Positions 14,101 through 28,391 are shown, numbered from the stretch's first letter. The stretch is 64,000 nucleotides of DNA from Rhynochetos jubatus (GCA_027574665.1 CM050690.1:37291165-37355164); one strand, 5' to 3'. Program-made: numbers and translations. The notes: generated by a model not told the origin, from the letters alone.

Positions 14101-17100
14101 AAATTGTTCTTATTTAAGGAACAATCCCTGTCACTGCTAGAATACAGTGAGTTTCTCTACACCCGAATAAATAATTCTATGTTGTTTTGCTGATCTAAAA
14201 CTCACACAGATGCTGCTTATATGTAGTCTAAACACACACTTCCACAGTTTGTATGTTCTTTTTAACAGCATGGCATTAGCCATGTTTCACAAGATTTTAA
14301 ATGACCAATACAGTATTCTTTATTTTATTTCCATATATTTCTTGTTACTATGAATTATATGTGGAAGTAAGACAGCTACTTGATGTAGCTTGGAAATGTT
14401 ATTTACCTAGATACAATTCATAACATGAAGAAGTCTGGGTGATTCTGTGTCTGAGAGAAGGATATGAAACCATCCATTTCCAGACGTCTGTCCAGAACTG
14501 GCTTGATATCTGGAGTACAGAGTGGTACCCACCAATTCGCTCATCGTCCCCTGAACTTTAAAGTTTTCATTCCTAATCACATGGAATTACTTCTGCACAT
14601 TTTCAGTCTGTCAAAAGCTAAGGATCAATTGGTATTTTCATCTTAAAATGTTGTAAGCAGGTATAAAACACAAAAACAGTGTTCCAATGACAGGATAGCC
14701 ACCTTGGTAAAACCCACATGTCGAGCTACTACTGCTCAGATGTTGGTCCACATGATCACGTTGTTGCCTTATCATAACCAGCTCTTTTCTGCCAACTTTA
14801 AGTCAGATAGCATGCATTTTTAGACAGTTTTATTGTCTTCACTACATGGTTGCAATGTTAAGTCCATCCTCTGTCCCTCTTATGGCCAGTGTCAGCAGGC
14901 TCAGTTCAACTCTCAGCAAACAGGAAACTGTATCAGCAACCAGAAAAATGAGCAGATTTTGAATCTCAGCAGACAGACCACAAGTGTACAAGGAAAATGA
15001 GTTCTGGAGAGACTTCTTCAGAGCTATGGTTGACTCACATTGGCAAGGCCAAGCACATTGTTGTACTTCAATCTCTCAGCTATCAACCAGCCAGCAGGTT
15101 TCCCAGCTCTCTTTTTGCTGCAAACTACAAAAGACTGTAAAGGTCATGCAGTCCTGATTTGATAATTTTTAATGCCAAGAAATTTTGGAGGAAAACAGTT
15201 TTAAAAATCAATCTCTACCATGTCTGTCTGCTAAGAGCTCTCAAACAAGAGAAAGCACTGCAAAACACTATGAGCATGTGACAAATGGTGTTACACTTAA
15301 AAAACAAGAGAACTAAAAATAAATGCATCTTACTCCAGACATCAGTGATGCAATCTGCAGTAAGAGGCAACGTGACTTTCACATGATTCAATGTAATTTT
15401 TCTACTGGCAAAAACACCTCAGTGTCAGCTACAGGCACAGGGAGCAAGGGAAGACTGCCCACGATACCACCCCCAGAACCAGGCTAAGCAATTACTGCAC
15501 TGGCAGCAATTAGTAAAAGGAAAAGGGAGAACAGTTTCTCACTGAGTAATGTTAGGTGGCAATTTAAAAAGCAACACAGCATGTGATAAGAATATAATCT
15601 AAACTCATATGCAACACTTGTAAATCACCAGCTATATTCATTCTAAGCATTTCTTTTCTGAAGCTTAGTTTTTAAACAGTCCTAGTGGGGGAAGAAAAAA
15701 GACACCTGATCTCTGTGTCTGTCATATTAACCAAGTCTTTGTCTCCCTCCTGTGTTCACAGCCTATAGTTAACATGGATTTGAGAGAAACATGAATGAAG
15801 ATCGCAATGAAATCGCAAGAAGGCACTGATTTAAACTTTTTGCTTTTCTCAAAGTATATGCAAAGCAATATGAATACTTCCTAGGTAAAGGATAGTTCCT
15901 ATCTGTAAAAGCAGGTCAGAACTAATGCAAACTAGACTGAACAAAATCAATGCAGTCCCTTTGTGATTCATGATTGATTTTTTTCCCCTGCTAAAATACT
16001 GCATTTAACATTTCTTGGTAACCTGCAACATAGTATTTTGGAAAAACTTATCCAAGACCTCTAAACCTTTCTTTTAGCTGCCAGCCTTCTGATTTTACAT
16101 GATGTCATCGAGCAATAGCTTTCAAAAGCATTAACCTCAGAAGAGGAAGAAATTATTAATCCACTGATGAAACATACCATTAAATCTTAAACTAATCAAT
16201 TATTAAATTCTGCAATATCTTAGTAAAGTTGCCTGTTTTTATTTCCACAGGGAATATATGGAGCTAAGGTGGATATGTCATACATTTTTGATGCACATAC
16301 ACTTCTATGCCTCAACTCATTAAGCAATGTGAGACTCCTTTAAAAGAAAGACATTAGTACATGGGAAAGACCCTCAAACACATCATATAAAAATCTACCC
16401 TTTCATTCTTCATTTATTTGCCACCTTCTGATATTTGCAATGGCAAAGACAATCATCTTGGTGGAATACCTAGTATGTGGTCTGTTGCCACATCTTTTAA
16501 GTTTTCTAGCACTGAATGTGTTCCCCAGTTTAAGGGAACATGTAGAGCAAAGCCTTTCTCTGTCAGGGAACAAATTTCCTGTTGAAGTCACATTCCTTGG
16601 AAGGCATAGCACCTGACACACCAACGTTTGAACCTCCATGATAGAAGAAAAAGTGTTTCCAAAGAATATAAATATACATAACATAGAATTTCGTACGTAC
16701 TCTTAGAAATTTGTAAAGAATGTTCCAAATATTTCCAACAAAAACTATGACACACAGAGACAGGTGCTACGCATTCACTGCCAGGCGGGGGGGCGGGGGT
16801 AGTGGCCATCATTTCGATTGAATGAAAGTCTGGAATAAACACATAACATTTCAACTGTTGTGTTACGTGTCTCTAACTTGCTATAGACCCAGCCTATCAA
16901 CAATGGCCTGTAATGTTCCATTTCTCTTTGCTGCTAGGTATCTGTACCTATCCCAAAGGAGAATGAAGACCCAGGCCAAATCCTTTTCTCATATATGCTT
17001 TAGCCAAACACACCTGGAAGTCAAGCCCGCTAGATTGCTTTCAATAAACTGAGGTAGATGATCCAATCCTAGCAGAACTTAAAGCAATAAAATATACCTT

Positions 17101-17284
17101 TTTTGATGAAAATAATCACTTTTCTAGCCCTTTTGTAGAGTTTGGATATATTTGCTAACATTTCTTTTCCCATTTCCTGCCTCCCCAAAAGGTCACAAGA
17201 ATCTTCTACCGAATTCTTGCTTTGGTTTGGTGAAGTAGGTAGGAAGGTCTTTAAGAAAACAATCTTTTCATTTAGTCGTCAGTC

Positions 17285-17337
17285 TGCAAATAATTGCAGA
17301 TAAATATTGCAAATAACTGCAAATATATACTGCAAAT
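17285..17337. repeat. Short imperfect tandem repeat of CTGCAAATA
   Basis: The core TGCAAATA (or ATTGCAAATAA) recurs about four times at spacings of roughly 12-21 bp. Confidence 0.6.
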
Positions 17338-19249
17338 TAATATCCAGTAATTATCTATAACAATTTACATGTTCTTGCTATTATTGTGAGCGACCTGAAG
17401 GACATTAAATCGTTATAAACCTTTCGAGGATTGTACCCTAAAATGCTACCTGATGCTTATGTTTTTGACCCAATGGAGGGGTCAAAATTTTTCTTGTTTT
17501 TCTAACTCTCAGTTGCTCTAATGGAAAACATTAGCGGATCTCAAACCCTTCCATGCTTTGAGCTACAGGAATTCTCTCTTATTCAGCAGTCTGTGATCTG
17601 ATTTTCCATAAACCTCTACCTCCCTTGACTTCAGCAGGCTGGCACGTAGCTCTCTGAAGTTACAACCCATCACCAGTTATGTTCTCACCATTCGTATTTA
17701 AAGGAGAAATTAAGTAGTGTTGTTAATTTTATGGCTTTCAAAATCCCTCCAAGAGGCAGATAGAAGGAATACTGAAGTATTCATTATAATAACAGGGTTT
17801 ACTTAGCCGAAGAGAAAGGCAGGATAGCAGAGCTAGAATGAAGTTGCTTCACACAGTTTCTTCAGCTATACCTTCATTTTGAACATTTTCTGTCTCCCTA
17901 ACTCTGCTTTCTTCCTTCTACACCTTCTTTTAGTCAGGCAGCAAATGCAACGACCATGAGATTTAAGTAGGATTTGTAACTCGCCCTGGGGGGGTTGAAT
18001 GATGAGCAAGTCACAAGAAGACAGATACTGATGGGGTGATTTGTCTGTGGGAAGAGGAAGAAATCCCACACTTCCGCCACTTTCTAATGCAATGTGATAG
18101 AATGATCTTGGGCCAAAACGTAGAGTCAAGAAAATTTCTCTATGACCTTCAGTGCGTATTTTGCTTCAGTGCTGAAGTACTTAGCCCACAACACAATAGT
18201 GTCCGGTAGGAATATTAGGGAAAATGAGCTTTGAAATGGCAGTAATATTGGTGCTTTGTTTGGCATTAGTTGCTGCCTGAATTCAGCTGCAGTTAGACAA
18301 GCCAAGCTTTCAATTACTGCAGACACCATAGTGGAAAGAGGACCAGCATGTGGGCAGTAATTTTCATTGTTTGTTTTACTCCTGTATCCTTTGATAGCCA
18401 GCTGGTGATAGATGGGAAGCAGTGGAATGATGCAGCCTCCCCCTTCCGAAAGCTGTTTTGTACTGCAATCCACATACTAATAAAACCTGTGAAATACCAC
18501 ATTTTTACGAACTGCTAAAGTGATATGACTGTTATATGCTGATAATGATAAATTGAAGGAGTAATTGGCAATAATTTATTACCCTTTCCCTTGAAAGAAA
18601 ATTACTCATACGGCTAAATGCTACCAGTATATTATGAAAATGAAGTCATTCTCTTCCCAGGCCATTCTTCTTACAGCTAGAAGACATGCCTGCTATTTTT
18701 GCATATTTCACTGCTGTCCAATTCTGAACTCCATGCATAAAGAATCGCTTTTTCCCTTCTTTTGCAGCACACAGAATGCTATGATCCAGACAAAGATCAT
18801 AAGATCTAAATCTTCTGACAGACATAACAGCACCAAAATATTTTTATAACCTAAAGGGATTGAAAGGAAATATTTCTCTATATATCGCATAATGATACAG
18901 CATAATTTCCTGCACAGGTCACAGATCCAAGATAGCAATGCAACAAATATCTCACTGAGGAGAAAAAAAAAATCTAAATTAATTAAAAAGGTAAAAATAG
19001 ATAGTTATCTGAATAAATAAAATGTCACCCTTAGTTATATGAAGCAAGATTAGCATACAAGAGCTCATCTTTAGCCCTCATCTCTGAAAATACATCAAAG
19101 ATCACCTGTTTGGGGTGAGAAGGAAATTCATTTGATCACTAATACTCCAGTAGAACTCTTCACCCCAACAAAATTAAGCTCTGTCAAGTTTGTGATTGCA
19201 GAGATGTAATAAATACACCAACAGCATGGAATATCCTTCAAAGATCCAA

Positions 19250-19560
19250 AAGAAAGGTTTTGATGGCTACATGTCTATTGACAGTGGCATGAGCTCCTGA
19301 GCATTCTTTTTTATAGGAAATGTTTAATTGCTCTTTATTGAGCAGAACCTTTCCTTCTGCTTGTAAAAGAAATTATTGCTTTTCCCCTCTGGTTCAGTCA
19401 GAGGAAGTTAATAGCCCCAGTTTCCTTTGGCAGCAGAGACAGCTAATGACTGGGAGACTATCATAAACAGGGTTTATTGCCCAAATTACAATCCAGTTCC
19501 TAACCAGCCTTCTCTGCTCAGATTGCCCTCCTGGCATTTTGGTGATTTTCTGACTTATTT
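19250..19560. promoter_or_regulatory. Possible conserved non-coding block
   Basis: The block is complex, repeat-free sequence with GCTAATGACTGGG, TTTAATTGCTCTTTATTG, TATTGACAGTGG and CATAAACAGGG (FOX-like core). It reads like vertebrate enhancer sequence. No alignment was possible. Confidence 0.3.
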
Positions 19561-20479
19561 TCCGGTTCACAAAGACAGTTCTCTGATATTTAAAAATTTA
19601 ATGTAGGGGTTTTCTAATAGTATTCACAATGTATCGTTGCAAATTCTTAAGTGCATTGCAAGATGTGAATTTATTAACTTCATGACAGCAGTCAAAATGC
19701 TTCCCAAAAAAGCTGATTCTTTGGTGTGCTGTAAAACCTATGTTCACACACTCAAAATAAACTAGTTCCTTCTCCGCCCTCATCTCGTTCTCCTCACTCT
19801 CACGTCCAAGTACATGTTATGGCATATGTATGAAAAAATATTATTATATTGCACGTGCAGTTTTTCTAAGATTAAAAAAATTAATATGGTTCTGTATATG
19901 TAATAGTCATTCTTCCTATGACATCATAAACGCACACAGAGATTTTCTCTAAAAAGACTAAAATCACTGCTTTATAGTGCTAACAAACCCATCTAACGTA
20001 ATGACCAGTTGTAACTGGAATTATAGTTGGAACACGCCATGGAACAAGGACATGTAAAGAAATTTTAGGATGGGTTTTCTCCAATTATTTAGCACTTTAG
20101 AAACAAAAAAAGTGTTATACCAGAAAAAAACCAAAAGGGTTTTGGTTTGAAGGGGAGATTTCAGGAAGGGACATTTTGGGACCACATACTTTGCTATTAC
20201 GCTTCACAGTTAGGTTCCAGATTTTTGAAACAGATAGTTATGAAGCAGACACTAACTCAGAGTGAAATATAGCAGCAAGAAGTATAAAAGCCAAATTCTT
20301 ACCAGGACAAGGAATATAGTAAAAACGCTGCATAAACTCAACCAGTAGGTTATATTGTCATAAATGGTCAGTGGTAACAACACTCTACCGAGATCACAGG
20401 CTTGAAATGTCTCACCGTGAATTCCAAATGCCATCATTGCCTTTGTACTCAACAAGGCTCCAAAATTTTGCAGCTTTTT

Positions 20480-21130
20480 AAAAAGCCAGGGTATGCAGAA
20501 ACTCATCTCAAATTGATTGGAAATGGGACAAAACAGTGACTCTTTTCCAATGTACCACCCAGTACATTTAGCCTCTCTTCAAGTTCCATCAGGTCCCTTC
20601 CCTGATGCTGCGCTCAGTAATTCAGACTGGTGATCTTTTAAATCTAAAAGTATCGTATAAGCATGTGTATTGCAATTCTGAAAGCATTTACTATAGCGTT
20701 CATGTTTATATTGTTATACTCTAAATATAAATAGCTAAGGATATATCATGGTTTTTAATTGCTCCTTGAACATAACGAAACTTCTAAAAAGCATTTGGAT
20801 GTTGAAGGAAGTAATGAAAGTATTTGTGATGATAACCTTTCGTTTGGTTAGGGTTAAGGATTCATACGAGTGTACATATACACAGACACCCGTGTCTTTA
20901 AAAGGGGTGTTGCAAAGGGCGCAATAAAAACACTGTGAGCCATCAGGATGATTTATTGGAATGTTTAATTAATATTTGTGGAGCACTGCAATATCATTGG
21001 GTACAGCATGCTGCAGGAGTGAATTAGAAATTGACAGTACCATGTGACAGATTTTGACAAGCAGAAAAAAGATGTCTTGCAACTGTTGCTTATTTTTAGC
21101 TATTATGATGACTGAAGTTGTTAAAAATAA
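20480..21130. promoter_or_regulatory. Possible conserved non-coding block
   Basis: It contains CAATAAAAACACTG (Hox/Cdx-like), GGAATGTTTAATTAATATT, GTGAATTAGAAATTGACAG and TGACAGATTTTGACAAG. It is dense in homeodomain and TGACAG cores, with no repeat or long frame. Confidence 0.3.
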
Positions 21131-21419
21131 ATACAATATTTCTAAAAGGCATAGACTGCTTTGAAGTACAGAATTTTGTTTCAGTCCAGTTTCAGCCTTG
21201 TTTTATTCTCTCCCTACTGCATCAGTATTCTCTTTGCTTAGAAACTTACTTCTTAAAAGGGTGAGATACAACATAATAATGCAAAAGACTACAGCTGATG
21301 ACAAATCCCTGAACATTTTTATTGCATGTTATTACTGTGATATACAACAGGTGATTTCCCAAGTCAGGTACCACAGTCTTTAGAGACCATAGAACACACA
21401 CAGATGCTCCAGAACAGCT

Positions 21420-21705
21420 GCCCCACTCCTTGATTTCTGCCTGGGCATTGGAGGCTCTTCCACAACATCAGCAGCAGCTGCACCCCAAACACCCTACAAC
21501 AGTTAAATCAATCTGTGAGAGAAAGAAGTACTTTAAATCAGCCCTGCTGAGCAGCACTTTCAAGGGAGCTCTCCTTCTAATAAAAGCCATCAGAAATGCA
21601 ATTTGTGTCTCTGTGTCTTCAGCAATCAAGTGCTATCATTTCACATTGACAGCAGAGAAAGGGATTAGTAGCCTGTTCAAAGAAAATCAAACAGACATCC
21701 CTTGA
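21420..21705. promoter_or_regulatory. Possible conserved non-coding block
   Basis: It contains TTAAATCAATCTGTG, CAGCAATCAAGTGCTATC and CACATTGACAGCAGAG. A 91-codon frame is also open here, but its translation resembles no known protein. Confidence 0.3.
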
Positions 21706-22726
21706 GTAGTAGGTGAAAGTAAAATTGTGGGCTGGGTTGTTGTTTGCAGTAGTTCCTTATTTCAACCCTTCCAGCAGTGGGGAAGAAGAGAGGGACTCTG
21801 AGCCTCATAACAGCGACAGAGCAGCTGCTTCAGCATTCCTACTCCAACATGTCACATTAAGACCTTCAGTCTTTTATTCAACCTGACTAAATCCTGGGTG
21901 CCTTCTCCAAGTGACAGAGAAAGCCATAGCCTTTCTAGGAGTGGCCATCATTTATTTAGAAGCGAAGGAGTACCAGCCATCGTAAAAAGAAGTAAAAGAG
22001 GAGTCCCTGTGTCCTACAAATCTTACACAGAAGGAGACATAACTGAGGAGTAAAACAAGGGATCTGTTCATAGAATAGAGAACTTAGGCTAAACTGGCAA
22101 GGTTATGTTCCCTGTGCCGATTGTACGTACACCACGTGGCTTTGAAAGTGACCCTGGCCTTGCTCCCTGTCAACCTCAGCTCCACCTCTGCTCGCTTTTG
22201 CAGGTCCTCTCAGCACCAACAAATGCCAACAAGTGGATTTCCTAGTTTCATTCTGCACTTTGGCTTATTATTAGTATTTTTCCAGGCAATACATTTGTAT
22301 TAAACAACACTAGCATCAAGGTCTTGTATTTGAGTTACAGGTAGATTATAGGACCACTTAGAAATCAGATCCTAACCTACGAAGGAGCATGGTACAAAAT
22401 AAGCCCCTGCAGAGCTCCCCTTAAGACAAAACTGCACCCCAGTTTTTCAGATCCCGCTGTCTGAGCATAACACTCATTCAGCCCCATTTTATGCTTCCTC
22501 CACTCCCCTCAAAAAATACTGGTACTCCAAGCAGCTGTGAGGCAGATGTCTGATAATTCTCTCGTGGCCCAAGACTGTGGAACAGAAGGATAACCCGAGC
22601 TTGGGGGCTTACCTCTCCTTAAGGGGAGACATTCCATGGAGCAGCCCAGTGTCTCGCTACCTGCTCTGGCAGCTGAGCTCACTGCTCGGGTCTGGCACCC
22701 AACAGACTGGCATTATGGTGAACTCC
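21706..22726. other. Intergenic, nothing recognised
   Basis: Sequence left of the 22.7 kb LTR. No gene or repeat was recognised. Confidence 0.65.
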
Positions 22727-23532
22727 TATGCTGGGTTCAGTCAGGAAAGGGCTAACTCCCTTTACTCTGGTTGCCAGGGAACTCTGTTGCTGGACAGTAA
22801 GTGAAAACATTGATAAGGCCTCAGCTGGTGCTGGGGATGGCCTGTACTGAACTCAAGGTCTTTTGTCCGCTTCGGATACTGTAGCTGACCCAGACTGACC
22901 AAGGAAGTATTTCATTCCATAGTACGTCATGTTCCGGTCTCTTTGGGTGGGGAAGGGGGTCCGGTAGCCATTACTCTTCCCTTCTCTCTCTCTCCCTTAC
23001 TCCCTTGCTCGTCTCTCCGGGCACTTGCTAACCCTCCTGCGTTAGCTGCTTTGCTAACTCCTGTGCTGGCTCATTCGTGTGGGAGCTGGTGGGTTGTTTT
23101 GAGTTTTCTGGCTGTGTTATCAGTGGTAAGGTTCACTCGGAATCTGCTGCGTAGGCTCCCGGGCTCCGGCCTTCAGGCCGCGGCTCTCGGGCTGCGATCG
23201 CTCTCGGGCTGTGGGTCTCGGGCTCTCTGGGTCTGACTTTCATCCCTCAACATCTGGGTGTGCATTGGTCAGTGGATGGTGGGAAATTGTATCATATTGT
23301 ATCATATTGTATATATTGTACTATATGTTTCATTTTCTACTATTTTAATTATTTATTATTAGTAGTATCTGCACATATTGATTTAGATTTAATTAGTAAA
23401 TAGTTCTTATCTCAATTTTACGAGCTTCCTTATTTCTTTTTTCCTCCGATTCTTCCCCTCCACTGGAGGAGGGGAGGGGGATTTGTGAGAGCGGCTTCGT
23501 GGTATTTTGCTAGCCGGAGTTCAACCACGACA
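22727..23532 (+). mobile_element. Solo LTR (second family) with target-site repeats
   Basis: The element starts TATGCTGGGTTCAG (family start TGTGCTGG) and ends CAACCACGACA, 806 bp. It contains GCTGACCCAGACTGACCAAG, a TACGTCATG CRE-like promoter element, a TATCATATTGTATCATATTG stretch and the terminal GGAGGAGGGGAGGGG block. It is flanked by ACTCC at 22722-22726 and 23533-23537 (AACTCC if the terminal A is shared), the signature of integration followed by LTR-LTR recombination. Confidence 0.82.
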
Positions 23533-26500
23533 ACTCCATAGCATGGAGCTCTGTTCATAGGCTGTAGAAAGGCAGGCTGTAATGCCGAAAGCCCTACTTT
23601 TTACTGTCACTTTGCACATACTTGTTAATGGCATCTTTATTTTTCAAGTGAAACAAGTTCTAAACAGATTAATATGATCCCTCAGCCTCATAGGTACCAT
23701 GTGTTGGATGAGGAGATAACTGGTTTTGCATTTCAAGAGCCAGATAAATTCAATTTATATCCTCTTATTCCCAAACTAAAGGGAGGTGTACATTTTAAAA
23801 AACAAGATATTACATAGTATGCTTTAATGGACTATTAACAGAGGCATAGTATAACTGTGTGGTAGACAGCCTTTAGTTTCTATCACCAAACACTGCGTTA
23901 ATGACCAATTAAAGTATACCCTAAACTAGCTCATTTGCTGGTAGAGTTGAGCTCTTAAACCATATTTTAGAAAACTAAGTTGCCGTTTTGCCGCATATTG
24001 GAGAATGTGTTATTTGGCCGGATTTTACGGCATCGCTGCAGCAGAAAAATCTATGCCAGTATTAATAATAAGTAAATAAGTAATAATAAGTAAAGCCCAC
24101 AGCTGCTCACTCAGTTACACATCAAGCGGTACTCAACACCAGCTCAGGAAAATCAGATGTGGAGAATTAAACAGTCCTCTTAAAGCAAATGACATAACTG
24201 GTGCAGCTGTGGGTAACATGGTCACCACGGTGCTGGCTCCTGGGGCCCGCTGGGAGGGCTGTCTGTTAGAAGGAAGGCACTGACATAGCCTTCAGTGAGT
24301 AAAATAAAGGCCACTGCCTTTTCCGAAGCCTTGCTTCGCTGATTATGGGTATCACTTACACTAATGTTTAGTCTCAGGAGTTTGGGTGATTCCAGGGTAT
24401 ATTGTCAATTATTGCCCAGGTGGAAGGGCGGAAGGTGGGCATCACAGCTTAGTTGTAGGATATGGAGACTAGGCTTATTCACTTCTCCACTAAAAAATGG
24501 CAGCCTTATCCATAGGAGGCCCTCAGCTGGCAAACTGAGTGATCTGCCCTTTGGCCCCAAGTAACTTATTTCTAACTGTCACAGATTAAGTAATAAACAG
24601 AAAAGCAAAAGGAGGAATGCATTCTTCAGTCCCTTTTAAAAGTAAAAGAATATTCAGGTCATTTTCTCTGCACCTCTTGCCAAAAATCCTACCACTAAGG
24701 CAGCAGGGCTACAGACTTCTGCAGACCCTGTTCTTACCCCAGCCTTCTGCTACGTGAGCCTTGGAGGGGGTCATGAGAGCTGGAGCCTCTCTTGCTCTCA
24801 CAGTCACCTCTTGACCTGTGGGAGACACCTGACATCCTAATGCAGCTCTGCAAAGAAATTTTCGTCCTTTAACACAGAGCCTCTCCATCTTGGCCTGCCC
24901 ATCAGCATTCAAGCTTGTGAGCACCCAGCCCACCGGCCAGCAGCAGCAATGGCATTTGTTGACGGTTGTGCCCAAGCCCTGACCTCTCATCCACCCCATT
25001 CATCCTTTCTCCTTTGCGCTTCCCCAACGGTCTCCATGTGCCCACACCACAGCCACCTCACCTTCAATCTCTCACACCGTTTCGGTCTATCTCCCTGCAA
25101 AGGGCAATCCCTCTGGGGACCTACGCCGCCAAGCCCAGCTGCCTACTGAACACGTGCAGTGTGGTTTCTGAAAGGTTCATAGCATGGCCAAGTTCAGGTA
25201 GGGCGCTCGAGCACTTCGTTGCAAGGACTCTTCAAAACCCTGCTCCAGAACACGGGAACTCGACAGTTAAGTAAGGCTGGTCATCTCTTCTTCCTTGCTG
25301 CCAACAGATCTATCCACCTTCTTTCTGGAACTCAGAAATGGCTGAACTATTTCTCCAGATTTTTATTTTTTTTCCTCCTGGAAGATCAGATTGAGACAGT
25401 GATTTGGGAAGGAAAATGTCTGCCTACAAATTTTAGCGGAAGTACCAACTAGGAAACGTGGAGTCTCAAAATAGGAAGTTTCAGGCAAGCTTGGTACTGG
25501 TGCAATTCATCGGTAACCACCACTGCTCTGTGGGGTGGTGAGAATGGCTTCAGGGGAGCTGATTGTTTCCCCGTGAAAGATTCCATCATTCAGCAGTGGA
25601 CAGATACGTGACAGTAGAACAATGCCACCCATAGGACATTTTCCAAGAGGGTTACAAAAGCAGACGCCCACTGCTGGAAGCAGCGGTTTGCCGGTGCTCT
25701 TCATAGTAAAGGGGGTTTGTGTGGCCATTGGACAACGCTGCGAATGGAGCACACCACCTGCTACGTGGTGCACGGTGCTCTCCGCTCCCCGGGCCTGAGC
25801 ATCTACGTTTCGTAACATACCCAACAGCAGTCCGCTAAAAGGCAATGGTTGAAAAGATAGACACCTGTTAGTCTTGTGTTGCCCTTGTCTCTGCTGATAT
25901 TCCCAGCTCTGTACCCGACTCCCTGAACTTCCCTTGCACAGAATATTGTCTCAGCGTGAATCCAAACTACCTCTGTGTTTGGTATCTCTTATTGAACAGT
26001 ATATTTGTAACAGGATATTACAAAAGGCACCACATTTTTTTATAAGCACCACAGCTGAAATTTATAGTGTATTTAATATTAATTGTCCCTCAACTAATGG
26101 AAATTACTTTTCCCTCTCCTTTACGCTAGCGTGGGACACCTATCAGGTGACCAGCCAAATTCTGGCTGAGTTGCTCTCCCTCCGTTCATCTTTCTGTATC
26201 CCATTCAGTAGACAAAACAGCGGCATCAGCAGCATTGAGAGCAGCTGCACAGTTTCTGGGAGCACTGTCAGCTCTGTGATGCACTGTAGAGTACCCGATC
26301 CAATGTACTGTAGCCGACAGGGTCTCACCTTCAATCAGCTAACCTGGCTGACGGAAGGTCCGAATGGGCAAAGAGATTCAGGAAGGCCCACACCTCGGAA
26401 TATGCCTGGAATAGTACATACCGAGGCCCACTGCCACTGAGCTCTCCCGCTTAACTACTCTAACTTCACATCTTGTTGCTGTAACTAACAATCTGACATG

Positions 26501-28391
26501 AGTTCTCCTTAACAGTGTGTAAAACAAAAGTAATCCCAAACATTTAAATGAGCAGCAGTAATGGAATGAAGGTCATAAAATCGCCTTTTAGACCACATTT
26601 TTAACAGTAATTATATTTTTTTCAGGGAGCAATCACTACTTTCTAGAACTGAGCTTTTAATGCTACTACAAGATTTTAATCTGGGGACTAAAGTTTTTGA
26701 GACTTCATTTTAGATTACAGAATACCCCTTATAGATAAAAAAAATCATCAGGTGAGCATCACCTTAAGAATAAACTCAAAGCAGCCCCCATACTTATGCG
26801 CTTGGAGCATTTAATCCCCTAAATTCCCTTAGATCGCAGGTTTTTCAGGTGGGGTGTATGATGTATATAATCTGTCAGACTAAATGTACTCTGAACACGG
26901 GCAGTCAGACACGTCACAGCCTGTTCACCGCTCTTTAAATCCTTAAATGAATTTCTCTTTCACCATTCCGTGCTGCAGTATCAGGAACTCAAGATTTCTC
27001 AGAGATGTACTGCGACTTGTCTGCGACTGCCTGTAAGGACTGGAAACATTCCCATTTGTGATCCGGAACGGCAAGATGAGGCAGGAGTTTCAGGCCTTGC
27101 AAGTCCAATCAGAGCTGCGGCCATCTCTGACGAAGCCCTAGTTCAAGTAAAATACTGCTCATCTGGCTTTTCAGTCCTGTGAAACCTAAAAGCTGTTGGC
27201 TGGTTTGCACTCTTGGATCTCACCTCGACGTGGAGCTGAATCGTGCTAAGCTATCTGTAGTCCACAGAACAGATGTTTCTGCCTGAACTGAACTACAATT
27301 TGCCCAGGGAAGTGCAAGTTTTTTAAGCCTTGCCATGTGCGAAGGCATTCACTGACTTTTTATTGAACTTTCCAGGTTTACTTACATCCAAGCAGTGATC
27401 ATTTGCTTTTACAATGAACAGGGGCTCTCCCCGCGTCTCTTGCACAGGCTGGCGCGCCGAGTGCAAGCAAGCACTGTGAGACGCTTCGGTGCAGAGTGAG
27501 GAGAAGTGCGGGACTGTGAAGCGCCGATCCCCTTCTGCCCTTGCAGATCATTCCCATCAATATCTCCCGAGACACAGATAACTTCACAGCCTTTCACATT
27601 TTCTAAATGGCTAGCCTGTTTGTTTGGCTTAATCTGAAATAAAAGACATCTGACAGAAATACAAGGTCATTCTTTGTGTGTGACGGCGTAACAAGGAGCC
27701 TTTCACGTTCTCTGGGGGTTAACACAGAGGATAATGGGTATCGGCTCTCCAGATTGTTTATGCTCTCTCGGGAGCATCCTCCTCTGTGAATATAGCTTTA
27801 TTATTCTACAAGGACATATACTTCCCGTCTACGTCTGACTCAGACTTATTCCAGAACTAAACCTCTTAACAAGATGCCTTTGTGCAAAATGTCCTCCCTT
27901 TCACAGAGGCGGGGAGAGCCACACAGTGCGTGCTGCTTCGTATCGCATCCCCAGACATCTGAGCCTTTAAGTAAATTCCTCAGTGCCTTTCATTCTGCAC
28001 AAGCATTCTTAATAAAATAAGCTTCATATTTTCTACAATCAGAAATGAGAATCTTAAATAAATTGCTTAAATAAACACAATTCTTATGAAAGTGAGAACT
28101 GGAAGCAAATACAGTGGGCCCAACAGTCTTGTGATGCTGTTCATTTTGCTTCAGTAAGGAGGTAGCAACGCTCAGCAGCACTTTGATTCAATATTTGTAA
28201 GTGTTATTTCAGTACTGTTGAGCCAAGGCTATTCTGACCTGCGAACTGCACCCACTATTCATTTAACCCCTTCTCAGCATGGATTGTCAGTCATGAGAAA
28301 CTCCTACAATTTTGCAATGTGCAGAACAGTGGTGGTACAAACCTTGAACTAAGGTTTTACACTAACCTTACTCCAGATTAAAATATTTGTT
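23533..28391. other. Intergenic, nothing firm recognised
   Basis: The longest frame (25934-26440, plus, 168 codons from a non-ATG start) has no recognisable domain. A (TAATAAG)-type short repeat lies near 24060-24093. GC content is locally higher near 27.4-27.6 kb without a gene. Confidence 0.6.

Larger units (their letters stand above)
10421..19249. other. Intergenic sequence with AT-rich tracts
   Basis: It contains a TA/GATA-rich low-complexity tract (about 10965-11112), a G-run with quadruplex potential (16785-16800) and a short CTGCAAATA repeat (17285-17337). No gene was recognised. Confidence 0.65.

Noticed and set aside
25934..26440. 168-codon frame
   Set aside because: It has no ATG at its start, no recognisable domain and no splice or promoter context.
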